DNA of 13,892 nt. Source: Lachnospiraceae bacterium (GTDB taxonomy: Bacteria; Bacillota_A; Clostridia; Lachnospirales; Lachnospiraceae). The stretch is from assembly GCA_017437705.1 (NCBI GenBank), contig JAFRYJ010000018.1:1-13892 (forward strand). The letters are read 5' to 3'. Made by a program: the position numbers and the translations under genes. This document shows positions 6,517 to 13,892 of the stretch, piece after piece (within the stretch, counting starts at the first letter, position 1; every line of letters begins with the position of its first letter). The notes under the pieces are model-generated. The model was not told the DNA's origin. It ran no database searches and worked only from the letters and a program-made list of their open reading frames with translations.

Positions 6517-6590
6517 GTGCGTTTAGCTCAGCTGGACAGAGCGTTTGGCTACGGACCAAAAGGTCGGGGGTTCGAATCCTCTAACGCACG
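6517..6590 (+). tRNA. tRNA-Arg (anticodon ACG)
   Basis: A complete cloverleaf is visible. The 7-bp acceptor stem is GTGCGTT/AACGCAC, fully paired. The D stem is GCTC/GAGC, with an AGCTGGACA loop. The anticodon stem is TTTGG/CCAAA, with loop CTACGGA (anticodon ACG at 6551-6553). The variable loop is AGGTC. The T arm is GGGGG-TTCGAAT-CCTCT, with two G-U pairs. The discriminator base is G6590. CCA is not encoded. A34 would normally be edited to inosine, so this tRNA should read CGU, CGC and CGA. It has its own promoter and terminator. Confidence 0.97.
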
Positions 6591-6596
6591 TACAAA

Positions 6597-6622
6597 GGGC
6601 ACCCCGCGGGTGCCCGTTTTTT
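6597..6622 (+). terminator. Intrinsic terminator of tRNA-Arg
   Basis: The stem GGGCACCC (6597-6604) / GGGTGCCC (6608-6615) has loop CGC and is followed by G and six T residues (6617-6622). It lies 6 nt after the tRNA and about 75 nt before the peptidase gene. No convincing promoter was seen between it and that gene, so readthrough may contribute to expression downstream. Confidence 0.88.
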
Positions 6623-6686
6623 ATCCCTCGGCAGATGCACAGCCCCCGGAAGGGGACTACGTTCCAAATCGATAAAGTACTGTATC

Positions 6687-6691
6687 GGAGG
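6687..6691 (+). promoter_or_regulatory. Ribosome binding site fixing the start of the M16C peptidase
   Basis: GGAGG lies 6 nt before ATG 6698. The same frame is open back into the tRNA (an ATG-like start around 6545), but that upstream part crosses the tRNA and its terminator and encodes no family sequence. This site therefore decides the start. Confidence 0.85.
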
Positions 6692-6697
6692 TCGCGA

Positions 6698-9622
6698 ATG
6701 ATAAAGACATTTAAAGATATACACGAAGCATACCGCCTCGAAAAGGAGGAATACCTCGAGGACTTAAGGTCCATGGGAGGCGTGCTCAGGCATAAAAAGT
6801 CGGGAGCGCGGGTGGTGCTGCTTTCAAACGATGATGACAACAAGGTATTCTCGGTGGCCTTCAGGACCACGCCCACGGATTCTACCGGCGTGGCCCACAT
6901 CATGGAGCATTCCGTGCTCTGCGGGTCGGAGAGATTTCCCTTAAAGGATCCTTTCGTCGAGCTGGTAAAGGGCTCCCTCAATACATTCCTCAACGCCATC
7001 ACCTTCCCGGACAAGACCATGTATCCGGTGGCATCATGCAACGAAAAGGATTTTAAGAACCTGGTGCATGTATATCTGGATGCGGTCTTCAGGCCCAACA
7101 TCTATGTCCGCCCCGAGATCTTCAAACAGGAGGGCTGGCATTATGAGATGGAGGATGCGGATTCGGAGCTTACCATAAACGGTGTCGTATACAACGAGAT
7201 GAAGGGCGCGTATTCAAATCCGGAGGAGATCCTTTACAGCGCCATCACGAAGAACGCCTATCCCGACACCACCTACGGCATGGATTCCGGCGGAGACCCC
7301 GAGTTCATTCCCACGCTTACATACGAGGCGTTCCTGGATTTCCACAGGAAGTATTATCATCCTTCAAACAGCTATATCTACATATACGGCGATGCGGACA
7401 TGAGGGACCAGCTGGACTTCATCGACAGGGAATACCTTTCGAACTACGGCAGCGATCCCGTGGATTCTGCCATCGGCCTTCAGGCACCCTTTGACGCAAT
7501 GAAGGACATCTCGTTGGAATACCCCGTCAATACGGAAGAGGACGAGAAGGACGGCGGCTATTTTTCTTACAGCGTTGTAATTGACAAGACCTTCGATCCC
7601 GAGGAGTATGTGGGGCTGCAGATCCTTCAGTATGCCCTTATGGATTCCCCGGGAGCACCCCTTAAAAGAGCGCTCATCGATGCGGGCATCGGAAAGAACG
7701 TATACGGCAGCATGGAATCCAGCATGCGCCAGCCCCTGTTTTCCATCATTGCCGGCAATGCCGACGTTAAGGATAAGGACAGGTTCTACGGCATCATAAA
7801 AGAGACGCTGATCAGGCTGAGGGAGGAGGGCCTCAACAGGCGCACCATAGAGGGCGCACTGAACGCCCAGGAATTCTCCTACCGCGAGTCGGATTTCGGA
7901 ATGTATCCCAAGGGGCTGATGGTCAGTCTGGGCATGTTCGACAGCTGGCTCTACAACGATGACGAGCCCTTCGTATTCCTTAAGCTTGGCGATATCTTCG
8001 ACAGGCTGAGGGCAAAGGCGGAAGAGGGGTATTTCGAGGAGCTTATGGAGAGGATCATCACGGATAATCCCCATGCGCTGCTCCTTACAATGATCCCCAA
8101 AGCCGGCCTCAGCGCCGTAAAAGAGGAGGAAACGAAGAAGAAACTGGCGGCTGTCAGGGCAGCCATGACCCCGGAAGAGATAGACGATATCGTAAAAGAG
8201 ACAAAAGCCCTTAAGGAGTATCAGGAGGCTCCCGACAGCCCTGAAGCCCTGGAGACGCTGCCTCTTCTCGATATAGAGGACATAAAGAAGACATCCCAGG
8301 CACCGGTGAACGAATACCGCGAGATCAACGGGGCAGGCTATCTTCTGCATGATGCTCCCACAAACGGCATCGTATACCAGAACCTGCTCTTCGATATTTC
8401 GGACATTTCATATGAGGAGCTGCCTTATGTCCCCATGCTCGTCACGTTCCTGTCGAAGATGGATACAAAGAAGAGATCCTATTCGGAGCTGTCTGACGAG
8501 CTGACCATAAATCTGGGCGGTTATTCATCACAGCCCAGGGTATTCTCCCGCTACGACGGATCGAATATTAAAATATACTTTTCCGTAAGCTCAAAGGTCT
8601 TAAAGGCAAAGATGGGAAAAGCGCGGGAGCTTATCACGGAGATACTGACGGAAACGGACTTCTCGGATGAGAACAGGCTGAAGGAGCTGGTGGGCACCGC
8701 CAATTCAAGGCTTCAGCCGGCCATCAGCTCCATGGGCAGCAGGATCGCCGCCGTAAGGGCAGGCTCCTACCTGAGCGAGGAGGCGTTTATCAACGACTGC
8801 TTCACGGGAATAGGTCTTTTCCTGTTCGTAAAGGAGCTGGACCGCAGCAGCGATGAGAGGGTATCGGATCTGCGAAAACGCATGGAAGAGCTTACGTCAA
8901 GGTTCTTTGTCAAAGAGAGGCTGATGACCGACATCACCTGCAGCAAGGAGCTGACGGACGAGGCCATTAAGGAAGCGGAGCTTCTGCGCGATGCCCTGCC
9001 TTCGGGCAAAAAGGCCGGGGAGCGTAAGAGTGTATTTAAACCCGAGCTTAAGAACGAAGCGTTCATCATCCCCGGAAACGTGCAGTTCAATGCAGTGGCC
9101 GGAAACTTCGCGAAAGCGGGGCTTGAATACGACGGCGCCATGCGCGTGCTCGAGGTGCTCATGAGATACGATTATCTCTGGACAAATATCCGCGTTAAGG
9201 GCGGAGCATACGGATGCTCGTCCTCCTACAGGATCGACGGCTCCGGCACCTTCACATCCTACAGGGATCCGAATCTGAGAGATACCTACGAAGTCTTCAA
9301 TGAGGCGGGCAGCTACATAAGGGAGCTGGAGCTTTCGGACAGGGATCTGCACAAGTACATGATCGGCGCCATAAGCGATCTCGACATTCCGCTCACGCCT
9401 TCGGGATTGGGAAGCTTCTCCATGGGGTGCTGGCTGACCGGCGTGGATGAAGCGCTTTTAAATAACAGAAGAGCACAGCTTCTTTCGACAACAAAGGAGA
9501 AGCTGAGGAGCTTTGCGGAGCATCTGGACGCGGTATGCTCAAGCGGAGCACGGTGCACCATCGGGTCGGAGAGCGCCATAGAAAAGGACAGGGATCTTTT
9601 TAATGAAACGGTCAGGATTTAG
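6698..9622 (+). CDS. M16C-family zinc metallopeptidase (insulinase/presequence-protease type)
   Basis: This 974-residue protein has the size and layout of the M16C family (presequence protease, falcilysin): two fused halves forming a closed chamber that degrades peptides. The inverted zinc motif HIMEH is at 67-71, with H67 and H71 as ligands and E70 as catalytic base. The distal ligand is E167 in VVYNEMKGAYS. The family's C-terminal-half signature RVKGGAYG is at 832-839. No signal peptide is visible, so a cytoplasmic location is likely. Its role would be turnover of peptides rather than folded proteins, by analogy with the family. The start is chosen at MIKTFKDIHE, with GGAGG 6 nt upstream. 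The gene overlaps era by 20 nt, which implies co-transcription and probably translational coupling. Confidence 0.93.
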   Translation: MIKTFKDIHEAYRLEKEEYLEDLRSMGGVLRHKKSGARVVLLSNDDDNKVFSVAFRTTPTDSTGVAHIMEHSVLCGSERFPLKDPFVELVKGSLNTFLNAITFPDKTMYPVASCNEKDFKNLVHVYLDAVFRPNIYVRPEIFKQEGWHYEMEDADSELTINGVVYNEMKGAYSNPEEILYSAITKNAYPDTTYGMDSGGDPEFIPTLTYEAFLDFHRKYYHPSNSYIYIYGDADMRDQLDFIDREYLSNYGSDPVDSAIGLQAPFDAMKDISLEYPVNTEEDEKDGGYFSYSVVIDKTFDPEEYVGLQILQYALMDSPGAPLKRALIDAGIGKNVYGSMESSMRQPLFSIIAGNADVKDKDRFYGIIKETLIRLREEGLNRRTIEGALNAQEFSYRESDFGMYPKGLMVSLGMFDSWLYNDDEPFVFLKLGDIFDRLRAKAEEGYFEELMERIITDNPHALLLTMIPKAGLSAVKEEETKKKLAAVRAAMTPEEIDDIVKETKALKEYQEAPDSPEALETLPLLDIEDIKKTSQAPVNEYREINGAGYLLHDAPTNGIVYQNLLFDISDISYEELPYVPMLVTFLSKMDTKKRSYSELSDELTINLGGYSSQPRVFSRYDGSNIKIYFSVSSKVLKAKMGKARELITEILTETDFSDENRLKELVGTANSRLQPAISSMGSRIAAVRAGSYLSEEAFINDCFTGIGLFLFVKELDRSSDERVSDLRKRMEELTSRFFVKERLMTDITCSKELTDEAIKEAELLRDALPSGKKAGERKSVFKPELKNEAFIIPGNVQFNAVAGNFAKAGLEYDGAMRVLEVLMRYDYLWTNIRVKGGAYGCSSSYRIDGSGTFTSYRDPNLRDTYEVFNEAGSYIRELELSDRDLHKYMIGAISDLDIPLTPSGLGSFSMGCWLTGVDEALLNNRRAQLLSTTKEKLRSFAEHLDAVCSSGARCTIGSESAIEKDRDLFNETVRI

Positions 9623-10511
9623 ATCGGGCTTCGTCACCATAGTCGGGAGACCGAATGTGGGCAAGTCCACTCTTATGAATCATTTGATAGGGCAGAAGAT
9701 AGCCATCACCAGCAGGAAGCCCCAGACCACCAGGAACGCCATAAGGACGGTATACACGGACGACGAGGCGCAGCTGGTATTCGTCGACACGCCGGGCGTC
9801 CAGAAGGCCAGGAACAAGCTGGGCGAATACATGATGCGGTCCGTCCGCGGCGCGATGGCGGACGTGGACGTCATCATCTGGGTAACGGCCGCCGACGCCC
9901 CCATCGGCGAGGCGGACATGACGCTGGCAAAAAAGCTTCAGTCCATGGACACGCCGGTCATACTGGTGGTCAATAAGATCGACAAGGTCTCAAGGGCGGA
10001 GCTTCCGGAAAGGGTGCAGGCATACGCCTCCCTGGGCGATTTCGACGATGTGGTCCCGGTCAGCGCAAAGCAGGATACGAATGTATCGGAGATCATCGCC
10101 TGCGCGAAGAAATACCTGCCGGAGGGCGAGATGTTCTTTGATGCTGACACGGTGACGGATCAGCCCATGAAGCAGATCTCGGCGGAGATCATAAGGGAGA
10201 AGGCCCTCCGGAACCTGGGGCAGGAGATCCCCCACGGAATAGCCGTGGCCATCGAAAGGATGGAATACGACGAGAGGGGCGGCATGTATCATATCGACGC
10301 CACTATCATCTGCGAGAAGGATTCCCACAAGGGGATCATCATCGGCAAAAAGGGGAGCATGCTCAAGAAGATCGGCACGGAGGCCAGGATCGACATAGAG
10401 GAATTAACGGAAGCCAGGGTGGACCTTCAGACCCACGTAAAGGTAAAGAAGGACTGGAGGGACTCGGACATCCTTCTTAAGAATTACGGTTACGACAAAA
10501 AAGAGCTTTAA
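9603..10511 (+). CDS. era: GTPase Era
   Basis: This 302-residue protein is full-length Era, the ribosome-assembly GTPase that binds 16S rRNA near its 3' end. Motifs: G1 GRPNVGKS (15-22), G2 PQTTRNAI (40-47), G3 DTPG (62-65), G4 NKID (124-127) and G5 SAK (154-156). The C-terminal KH RNA-binding domain carries GIIIGKKGSMLKKIG (244-258), and the usual Era linker element IREKALRNLGQEIPH precedes it (197-211). Its start lies within the end of the peptidase gene (20-nt overlap), with AGGGA about 8 nt upstream. recO follows after 44 nt, the common Firmicute order. Confidence 0.97.
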   Translation: MKRSGFRSGFVTIVGRPNVGKSTLMNHLIGQKIAITSRKPQTTRNAIRTVYTDDEAQLVFVDTPGVQKARNKLGEYMMRSVRGAMADVDVIIWVTAADAPIGEADMTLAKKLQSMDTPVILVVNKIDKVSRAELPERVQAYASLGDFDDVVPVSAKQDTNVSEIIACAKKYLPEGEMFFDADTVTDQPMKQISAEIIREKALRNLGQEIPHGIAVAIERMEYDERGGMYHIDATIICEKDSHKGIIIGKKGSMLKKIGTEARIDIEELTEARVDLQTHVKVKKDWRDSDILLKNYGYDKKEL

Positions 10512-10555
10512 ATACCGGGTGAGCACGCATCCGGAGCACGGCGGGGTCTAAGGGA

Positions 10556-11290
10556 ATGGTGGACAAGATAACCGTGCGGGGAATGGTCTTATCCCAGTCC
10601 CCCATGGGAGAATATGACAAAAGAATAGTTTTGCTGACGGACACCGCCGGCCGCATCTCCGCCTTTGCAAGGGGCGCCAGACGCCAGGGCAGCGGCTTTA
10701 TGGGCAAGACGGAGGTCTTTTCCTTCGGCACCTTTACGCTCTATCCCGGGCGGAATTCCTACACCCTTACGGGTGCGGAGGTGGAGAATTATTTCACCGG
10801 CATCAGGGAGGATCTGGAGCTTTCGGTATACGGCATGTATTTTCTGGAATTCGCCTCCTATTACGCCAGGGAGGGCCAGGACGAGACGGAGACCCTCAAG
10901 CTTCTGTACGCATCTCTTCTGGCGCTGCAGAAGAGGAAGATGGCTCCGGCGCTCATAAGAAGGGCCTACGAGCTCAAGCTTATGACCGTAAACGGCGAGG
11001 CTCCCGACGTGACAGCCTGTGCCCGCTGCGGGAATGATGCCGGGAATATGTACCTTTCCTTCAAAGACAGGGGTGTGCTTTGCGCGGACTGCAGGACGGA
11101 GGGCGACCTGCGCCTTTCGGGATCGGCCCTTTACGCAATGAGGTATATTGCATCACAGCCGGTGGAAAGGCTGTTCAGATTCACAGTGTCCGACGAGGTG
11201 CAGGAGCAGCTGGACCGGGTGATGGACGGGTATATTTCAAGATACACGGACAGGAAGCTTAACAGCGCCCGGATGATAGATATGCTGTAA
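10556..11290 (+). CDS. recO: DNA repair protein RecO
   Basis: This 244-residue protein is a recombination mediator that helps load RecA onto SSB-coated single-stranded DNA, acting with RecR. The N-terminal OB-fold region is recognisable (ITVRGMVLSQSPMGEYDKRI, 5-24; GRISAFARGARR, 32-43). The C-terminal zinc-binding module is complete, with C155-x2-C158 and C176-x2-C179. The length matches the family. An in-frame stop at 10520-10522 limits how far upstream the start can lie. AAGGGA directly abuts the ATG, so the effective ribosome site may be the GGGG stretch about 9 nt upstream. The era-recO adjacency agrees with B. subtilis. A candidate weak terminator and a new promoter follow the gene. Confidence 0.96.
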   Translation: MVDKITVRGMVLSQSPMGEYDKRIVLLTDTAGRISAFARGARRQGSGFMGKTEVFSFGTFTLYPGRNSYTLTGAEVENYFTGIREDLELSVYGMYFLEFASYYAREGQDETETLKLLYASLLALQKRKMAPALIRRAYELKLMTVNGEAPDVTACARCGNDAGNMYLSFKDRGVLCADCRTEGDLRLSGSALYAMRYIASQPVERLFRFTVSDEVQEQLDRVMDGYISRYTDRKLNSARMIDML

Positions 11291-11326
11291 ATACACGTTT
11301 TATACGAAAAAACCTTGTATTTCCTT

Positions 11327-11344
11327 AAAAACTGTGCAGTTTTT
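11327..11344 (+). terminator. Weak A/T-rich hairpin after recO (possible terminator)
   Basis: The inverted repeat AAAAACTG/CAGTTTTT is separated by 2 nt; realistically it is a 7-bp stem with a 4-nt loop, with five T residues in its 3' arm. The stem contains only one G-C pair, so termination would be inefficient. It may instead be a symmetric protein-binding site just upstream of the next promoter. Confidence 0.35.
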
Positions 11345-11348
11345 CGGC

Positions 11349-11376
11349 TTTAATTTATTGAAAAGCTACTTATAAT
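11349..11376 (+). promoter_or_regulatory. Candidate promoter upstream of the lipoprotein gene
   Basis: A perfect -10 TATAAT (11371-11376) lies about 50 nt upstream of the lipoprotein start. The best -35 is weak (TTTAAT at 11349-11354, 16-nt spacer). If used, it would start transcripts for the lipoprotein and, by readthrough, for glycyl-tRNA synthetase. Confidence 0.5.
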
Positions 11377-11427
11377 ACGTTAGAATTAGCGTGGGAAAAG
11401 AGTTTATTTTTTAACAAAGGATCGAAC

Positions 11428-12021
11428 ATGGTTTTGCGAAAAATAATGATCTGCCTTATGGCCGGTCTTTTCGTGTTCTCTTCAGGCTGTAAAAAGGACG
11501 CCGGAAGCTACGATCAGAACGCGGTCGTCCTCTCGGACGACGGCTCCATCGATGAGAAATGCGTGCTGGAGCTGGGAGAGTACGGAGACACGGAAAAGGT
11601 GTATGCTTTCATAGCTGAGAGCCTTAAGGAGATAAACGCCGGCATCACGGAGGAAAAGGATCTTCCGGTAACGGCGGAAAAGGCCGAGAGGACGGAGAAC
11701 ACCGTATCGGTGGTGCTTAAGTACAAGGCTCCGGAATACTATGAAAGACTTAACAATATAACATTTAAGGTGCTGGAGTTCAGCGGCGACGCGCTGACGG
11801 AGGCGGCCGGAGACCTGGAGCTGAAGACCAGGGACGGCAGGACCTTCGGCATATCGGAGATCGAATCTCCGGAGGACTGCCGCATCGTGGTATTCGCTCC
11901 CGAGAGCGAATACATATTAAAGACTCCCGGAGATATCGCCGCATACAGCGGCAACGCGGTGCTCCTGGAGGATGACGAAGCGTTAATAAACGGTTATTCC
12001 GTTATTATATATGAAAATTGA
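11428..12021 (+). CDS. Predicted lipoprotein of unknown function
   Basis: This is a 197-residue protein I do not recognise. The N-terminus looks like a lipoprotein signal: basic MVLRK, a hydrophobic stretch [12 protein letters not shown], then FSSGC with Cys21 as the likely lipidated residue. The -3 position is Ser rather than Leu, so the lipobox is not canonical. The mature part is acidic, without repeats or Cys clusters, and appears mixed alpha/beta. It is probably anchored to the outer face of the membrane. The start is supported by AAAGG/AAGGAT 7 nt upstream. Its end lies 25 nt before the chosen start of glycyl-tRNA synthetase. Lipoprotein genes are not part of the B. subtilis era-recO-gly cluster, so it looks like a lineage-specific insertion. 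Confidence 0.85.
   Translation: MVLRKIMICLMAGLFVFSSGCKKDAGSYDQNAVVLSDDGSIDEKCVLELGEYGDTEKVYAFIAESLKEINAGITEEKDLPVTAEKAERTENTVSVVLKYKAPEYYERLNNITFKVLEFSGDALTEAAGDLELKTRDGRTFGISEIESPEDCRIVVFAPESEYILKTPGDIAAYSGNAVLLEDDEALINGYSVIIYEN
11983..12011 (+). promoter_or_regulatory. Possible weak promoter for glycyl-tRNA synthetase inside the lipoprotein gene end
   Basis: TTAATA (11983-11988), a 17-nt spacer and TATATA (12006-12011) each match four of six consensus bases. The stretch also contains a small inverted repeat, AACGG-TTATT-CCGTT. If active, the leader would be only about 30 nt, too short for a T-box. The match could be chance in an AT-rich gene end. Confidence 0.25.
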
Positions 12022-12036
12022 AAGCGGCCAGCGGAA

Positions 12037-12041
12037 AGAGG
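12037..12041 (+). promoter_or_regulatory. Ribosome binding site fixing the start of glycyl-tRNA synthetase
   Basis: AGAGG lies 5 nt before ATG 12047. An in-frame ATG at 12011 overlaps the end of the lipoprotein gene, has no Shine-Dalgarno site and would add 12 residues unlike the family N-terminus. Confidence 0.8.
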
Positions 12042-12046
12042 AAATT

Positions 12047-13435
12047 ATGGAATTTACAATGGACAAGATCGCAGCTCTCTGTAAGGCAAGAGGATTTATC
12101 TATCCCGGTTCCGAGATCTACGGAGGCCTGGCAAACACATGGGATTACGGCAATCTCGGCGTGGAACTCAAAAACAACGTAAAAAAGGCATGGTGGAAGA
12201 AATTCGTTCAGGAATGCCCTCTTAACGTGGGCGTTGACTGCGCCATACTCATGAACCCCCAGACATGGGTGGCATCGGGCCATCTGGGCGGATTCTCGGA
12301 TCCCCTCATGGACTGCAAAGAGTGCCACGAAAGATTCAGGGCGGACAAGCTTATCAGCGAATATGCATTTGAGAACGGCATAGAGCTGGGCAGCAGCGTT
12401 GACGGATGGACGAACGAAGAGATGGAGAAGTGGGTGGCAGACCACAACGTTCCCTGCCCTACCTGCGGAAGCCACAACTTCACTGAGATCAGGCAGTTCA
12501 ACCTGATGTTCAAGACCTTCCAGGGCGTTACTGAGGATGCAAAGGCCACTGTTTACCTTCGTCCCGAGACGGCACAGGGCATTTTCGTAAACTTCAAGAA
12601 CGTTCAGAGAACATCAAGGAAGAAGATACCCTTCGGTATCGGCCAGATCGGCAAGTCCTTCAGGAACGAGATCACACCCGGCAATTTCACCTTCAGAACG
12701 AGAGAGTTCGAGCAGATGGAGCTGGAGTTCTTCTGCGAGCCCGATACGGATCTTGAATGGTTCGAGTACTGGAGAGGCTTCTGCCGCGACTGGCTCAATT
12801 CCCTGGGCATGCCCGACGAGAGGCTCCGCCTGAGAGATCACGATCCCGCAGAGCTTTCATTCTATTCAAAGGCGACCACCGACATCGAGTTCCTGTTCCC
12901 CTTCGGATGGGGCGAGCTCTGGGGCATTGCCGACAGAACGGATTACGACCTTTCCAGGCATCAGGAGATCTCAAAGCAGGATATGAGCTACTTTGACGAT
13001 GAAAAGAATATCAAATACATTCCCTATGTTGTTGAGCCTTCACTGGGCGCAGACCGTGTGGTCCTTGCGTTCCTGTGCAACGCTTACGATGAAGAGGATC
13101 TGGGCGACGGCGACAAGCGTACCGTACTTCATTTCCATCCCGCCCTTGCACCTGTAAAGGCAGGTATCCTTCCTCTTTCAAAGAAGCTGGGAGACGAGGC
13201 TTACAAAATATATGAGTCACTTTCCAAAAAGTACAATGTCGAATACGACGACAGAGGCAACATCGGAAAGAGATACAGAAGGCAGGATGAGATCGGTACT
13301 CCCTACTGCATCACCTACGACTTCGATTCACAGGAAGACGGCTGCGTGACTGTAAGAGAGAGGGATACCATGGAGCAGGTAAGGATAAAGATCGAAGATC
13401 TTGAAGCTTATCTTGACGAGAAACTGTACTTCTAA
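12047..13435 (+). CDS. glyS: Glycine--tRNA ligase, single-chain (alpha2) class II type
   Basis: This 462-residue enzyme attaches glycine to tRNA-Gly using ATP, in the cytoplasm. It is the homodimeric type found in eukaryotes, archaea and many Gram-positives, not the alpha2beta2 GlyQ/GlyS type. The N-terminus [20 protein letters not shown] continues into [15 protein letters not shown], typical of the family. A probable zinc-binding insertion has C90-x2-C93 and C137-x2-C140. Class II motif 2 is FRNE (205-208) with [13 protein letters not shown] (216-228). Motif 3 is EPSLGADR (330-337). The C-terminal anticodon-binding domain starts near [13 protein letters not shown]. Codon use is more biased towards frequent codons than in upstream genes, fitting high expression. 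No T-box leader is present. ppdK follows after 68 nt. Confidence 0.96.
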   Translation: MEFTMDKIAALCKARGFIYPGSEIYGGLANTWDYGNLGVELKNNVKKAWWKKFVQECPLNVGVDCAILMNPQTWVASGHLGGFSDPLMDCKECHERFRADKLISEYAFENGIELGSSVDGWTNEEMEKWVADHNVPCPTCGSHNFTEIRQFNLMFKTFQGVTEDAKATVYLRPETAQGIFVNFKNVQRTSRKKIPFGIGQIGKSFRNEITPGNFTFRTREFEQMELEFFCEPDTDLEWFEYWRGFCRDWLNSLGMPDERLRLRDHDPAELSFYSKATTDIEFLFPFGWGELWGIADRTDYDLSRHQEISKQDMSYFDDEKNIKYIPYVVEPSLGADRVVLAFLCNAYDEEDLGDGDKRTVLHFHPALAPVKAGILPLSKKLGDEAYKIYESLSKKYNVEYDDRGNIGKRYRRQDEIGTPYCITYDFDSQEDGCVTVRERDTMEQVRIKIEDLEAYLDEKLYF

Positions 13436-13490
13436 GGGTATAGTAACTTTTGGGGTATGCAGGCATACGAAGCAAAACAGCCAGTTATTT

Positions 13491-13498
13491 AGGAGGAG
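13491..13498 (+). promoter_or_regulatory. Strong ribosome binding site of ppdK
   Basis: AGGAGGAG lies 5 nt before ATG 13504, one of the best ribosome sites in the window, in keeping with an abundant central-metabolism enzyme. Confidence 0.85.
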
Positions 13499-13503
13499 AA
13501 GAT

Positions 13504-13892
13504 ATGGCAAGAAAATGGGTTTACATGTTCACAGAAGGCAGAGCTGACATGCGTGAGCTGCTGGGCGGCAAGGGCGCGAACGTTGCAGAGATGACAAATC
13601 TCGGACTTCCCGTTCCCAAGGGCTTCACCATCACCACAGAGGCATGTACGGATTATTATGACAACGGCAAGAGCATCCGCGACGAGATCGTTGAGCAGAT
13701 CGAGGACGCTGTTGTTAAGATGCAGGAGATCACCGGCAAGAAGTTCGGCGACAAGGAGAATCCCCTTCTTGTATCCGTTCGTTCAGGCGCAAGGGCATCA
13801 ATGCCCGGTATGATGGATACCATCCTCAACCTCGGCCTTAACGAGACCGTTGTTGATACACTTATCGAGAAGTCCGGAAATCCCAGATGGGC
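13504..13892 (+). CDS. ppdK: Pyruvate, phosphate dikinase (N-terminal fragment, runs off window)
   Basis: The first 129 residues of PPDK are visible. The enzyme interconverts pyruvate, ATP and phosphate with phosphoenolpyruvate, AMP and pyrophosphate. The N-terminal ATP-grasp region is clear: [32 protein letters not shown] (19-38), GFTITTEAC (40-48) and the nucleotide-binding [20 protein letters not shown] (91-110). The full enzyme is about 870-880 residues, so most of it lies beyond the window. Many anaerobic Clostridia use PPDK in glycolysis, sparing or replacing pyruvate kinase. The gene follows glycyl-tRNA synthetase on the same strand. The 68-nt gap holds a small inverted repeat (GTATGC-AG-GCATAC, 13455-13468) but no convincing promoter or terminator. 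Confidence 0.96.
   Translation, partial: MARKWVYMFTEGRADMRELLGGKGANVAEMTNLGLPVPKGFTITTEACTDYYDNGKSIRDEIVEQIEDAVVKMQEITGKKFGDKENPLLVSVRSGARASMPGMMDTILNLGLNETVVDTLIEKSGNPRW

Noticed and set aside
6517..6590. tRNA-Arg as integration site for a mobile island holding the microcompartment genes
   Set aside because: No second copy of the tRNA 3' end, no integrase and no phage gene is visible in the window.
6545..6697. Upstream in-frame extension of the M16C peptidase starting inside the tRNA
   Set aside because: It would translate through the tRNA and its terminator, has no ribosome site and no family similarity; GGAGG before 6698 marks the real start.
12011..12046. ATG 12011 as start of glycyl-tRNA synthetase
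   Set aside because: It overlaps the lipoprotein stop, lacks a ribosome site, and adds residues not found in the family.
11291..12046. T-box riboswitch controlling glycyl-tRNA synthetase
   Set aside because: No specifier hairpin or T-box consensus was found in the 137-nt gap before the lipoprotein or in the 25-nt gap before the synthetase.
13413..13444. Promoter for ppdK (TTGACG and TATAGT)
   Set aside because: The spacer is 20 nt, too long for a normal sigma-70 promoter, and the -35 lies within conserved coding sequence.
13455..13468. Inverted repeat GTATGC-AG-GCATAC before ppdK as a terminator
   Set aside because: Only a 5-bp stem with no T-tract; it may be a chance symmetry or minor leader hairpin.

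Overview
The window looks like chromosomal DNA of a moderately GC-rich Firmicute in the Clostridia, most likely a Lachnospiraceae member. The signs are a DUF4214/Big_2/InlB-type surface protein, a DUF975-CmpB membrane fusion, a single-chain (alpha2) glycyl-tRNA synthetase next to pyruvate phosphate dikinase, strong AGGAGG-type ribosome sites, and frequent AGG/AGA arginine codons. This placement is an inference from gene families; no marker gene search was possible.

Layout. (1) Positions 1-1609, + strand: the 3' part of a large repeat-built surface or secreted protein, ending at a strong hairpin terminator. (2) Positions 1680-3808, - strand: a compact bacterial microcompartment (BMC) locus. 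In transcription order it has two different PduU/EutS-type shell proteins, then two different EutP/PduV-type GTPases. A good promoter lies just upstream, and a hairpin plus T-tract sits between the shell pair and the GTPase pair. No enzyme or BMC vertex protein is present, so this is a satellite locus. (3) Positions 3921-6286, - strand: a two-gene operon with a DUF975-CmpB fused membrane protein and a small soluble protein I do not recognise. (4) Positions 6462-6622, + strand: tRNA-Arg(ACG) with its own near-consensus promoter and terminator. (5) Positions 6698-13892, + strand: a housekeeping run of M16C metallopeptidase, era, recO, an unrecognised lipoprotein, glycyl-tRNA synthetase, and the start of ppdK, which runs off the window.

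How the genes work together. The era-recO-glycyl-tRNA synthetase order is a known Firmicute neighbourhood (B. subtilis era-recO-glyQ-glyS). Here the single-chain GlyRS occupies the place of glyQ/glyS, and a lipoprotein gene lies in between. The BMC block is the most unusual part. Two shell/GTPase pairs appear to have been co-duplicated. One shell protein carries an N-terminal extension with a short amphipathic helix, and both GTPases carry C-terminal tails beyond the usual family length. An attenuator-like hairpin could set a high shell-to-GTPase ratio. Partner enzymes and the rest of the shell would have to be encoded elsewhere.

No insertion sequence, CRISPR array, phage gene or origin was seen. 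No gene-free stretch exceeds 300 bases; the longest, between the membrane operon and the tRNA (about 230 bases), holds two divergent promoters.
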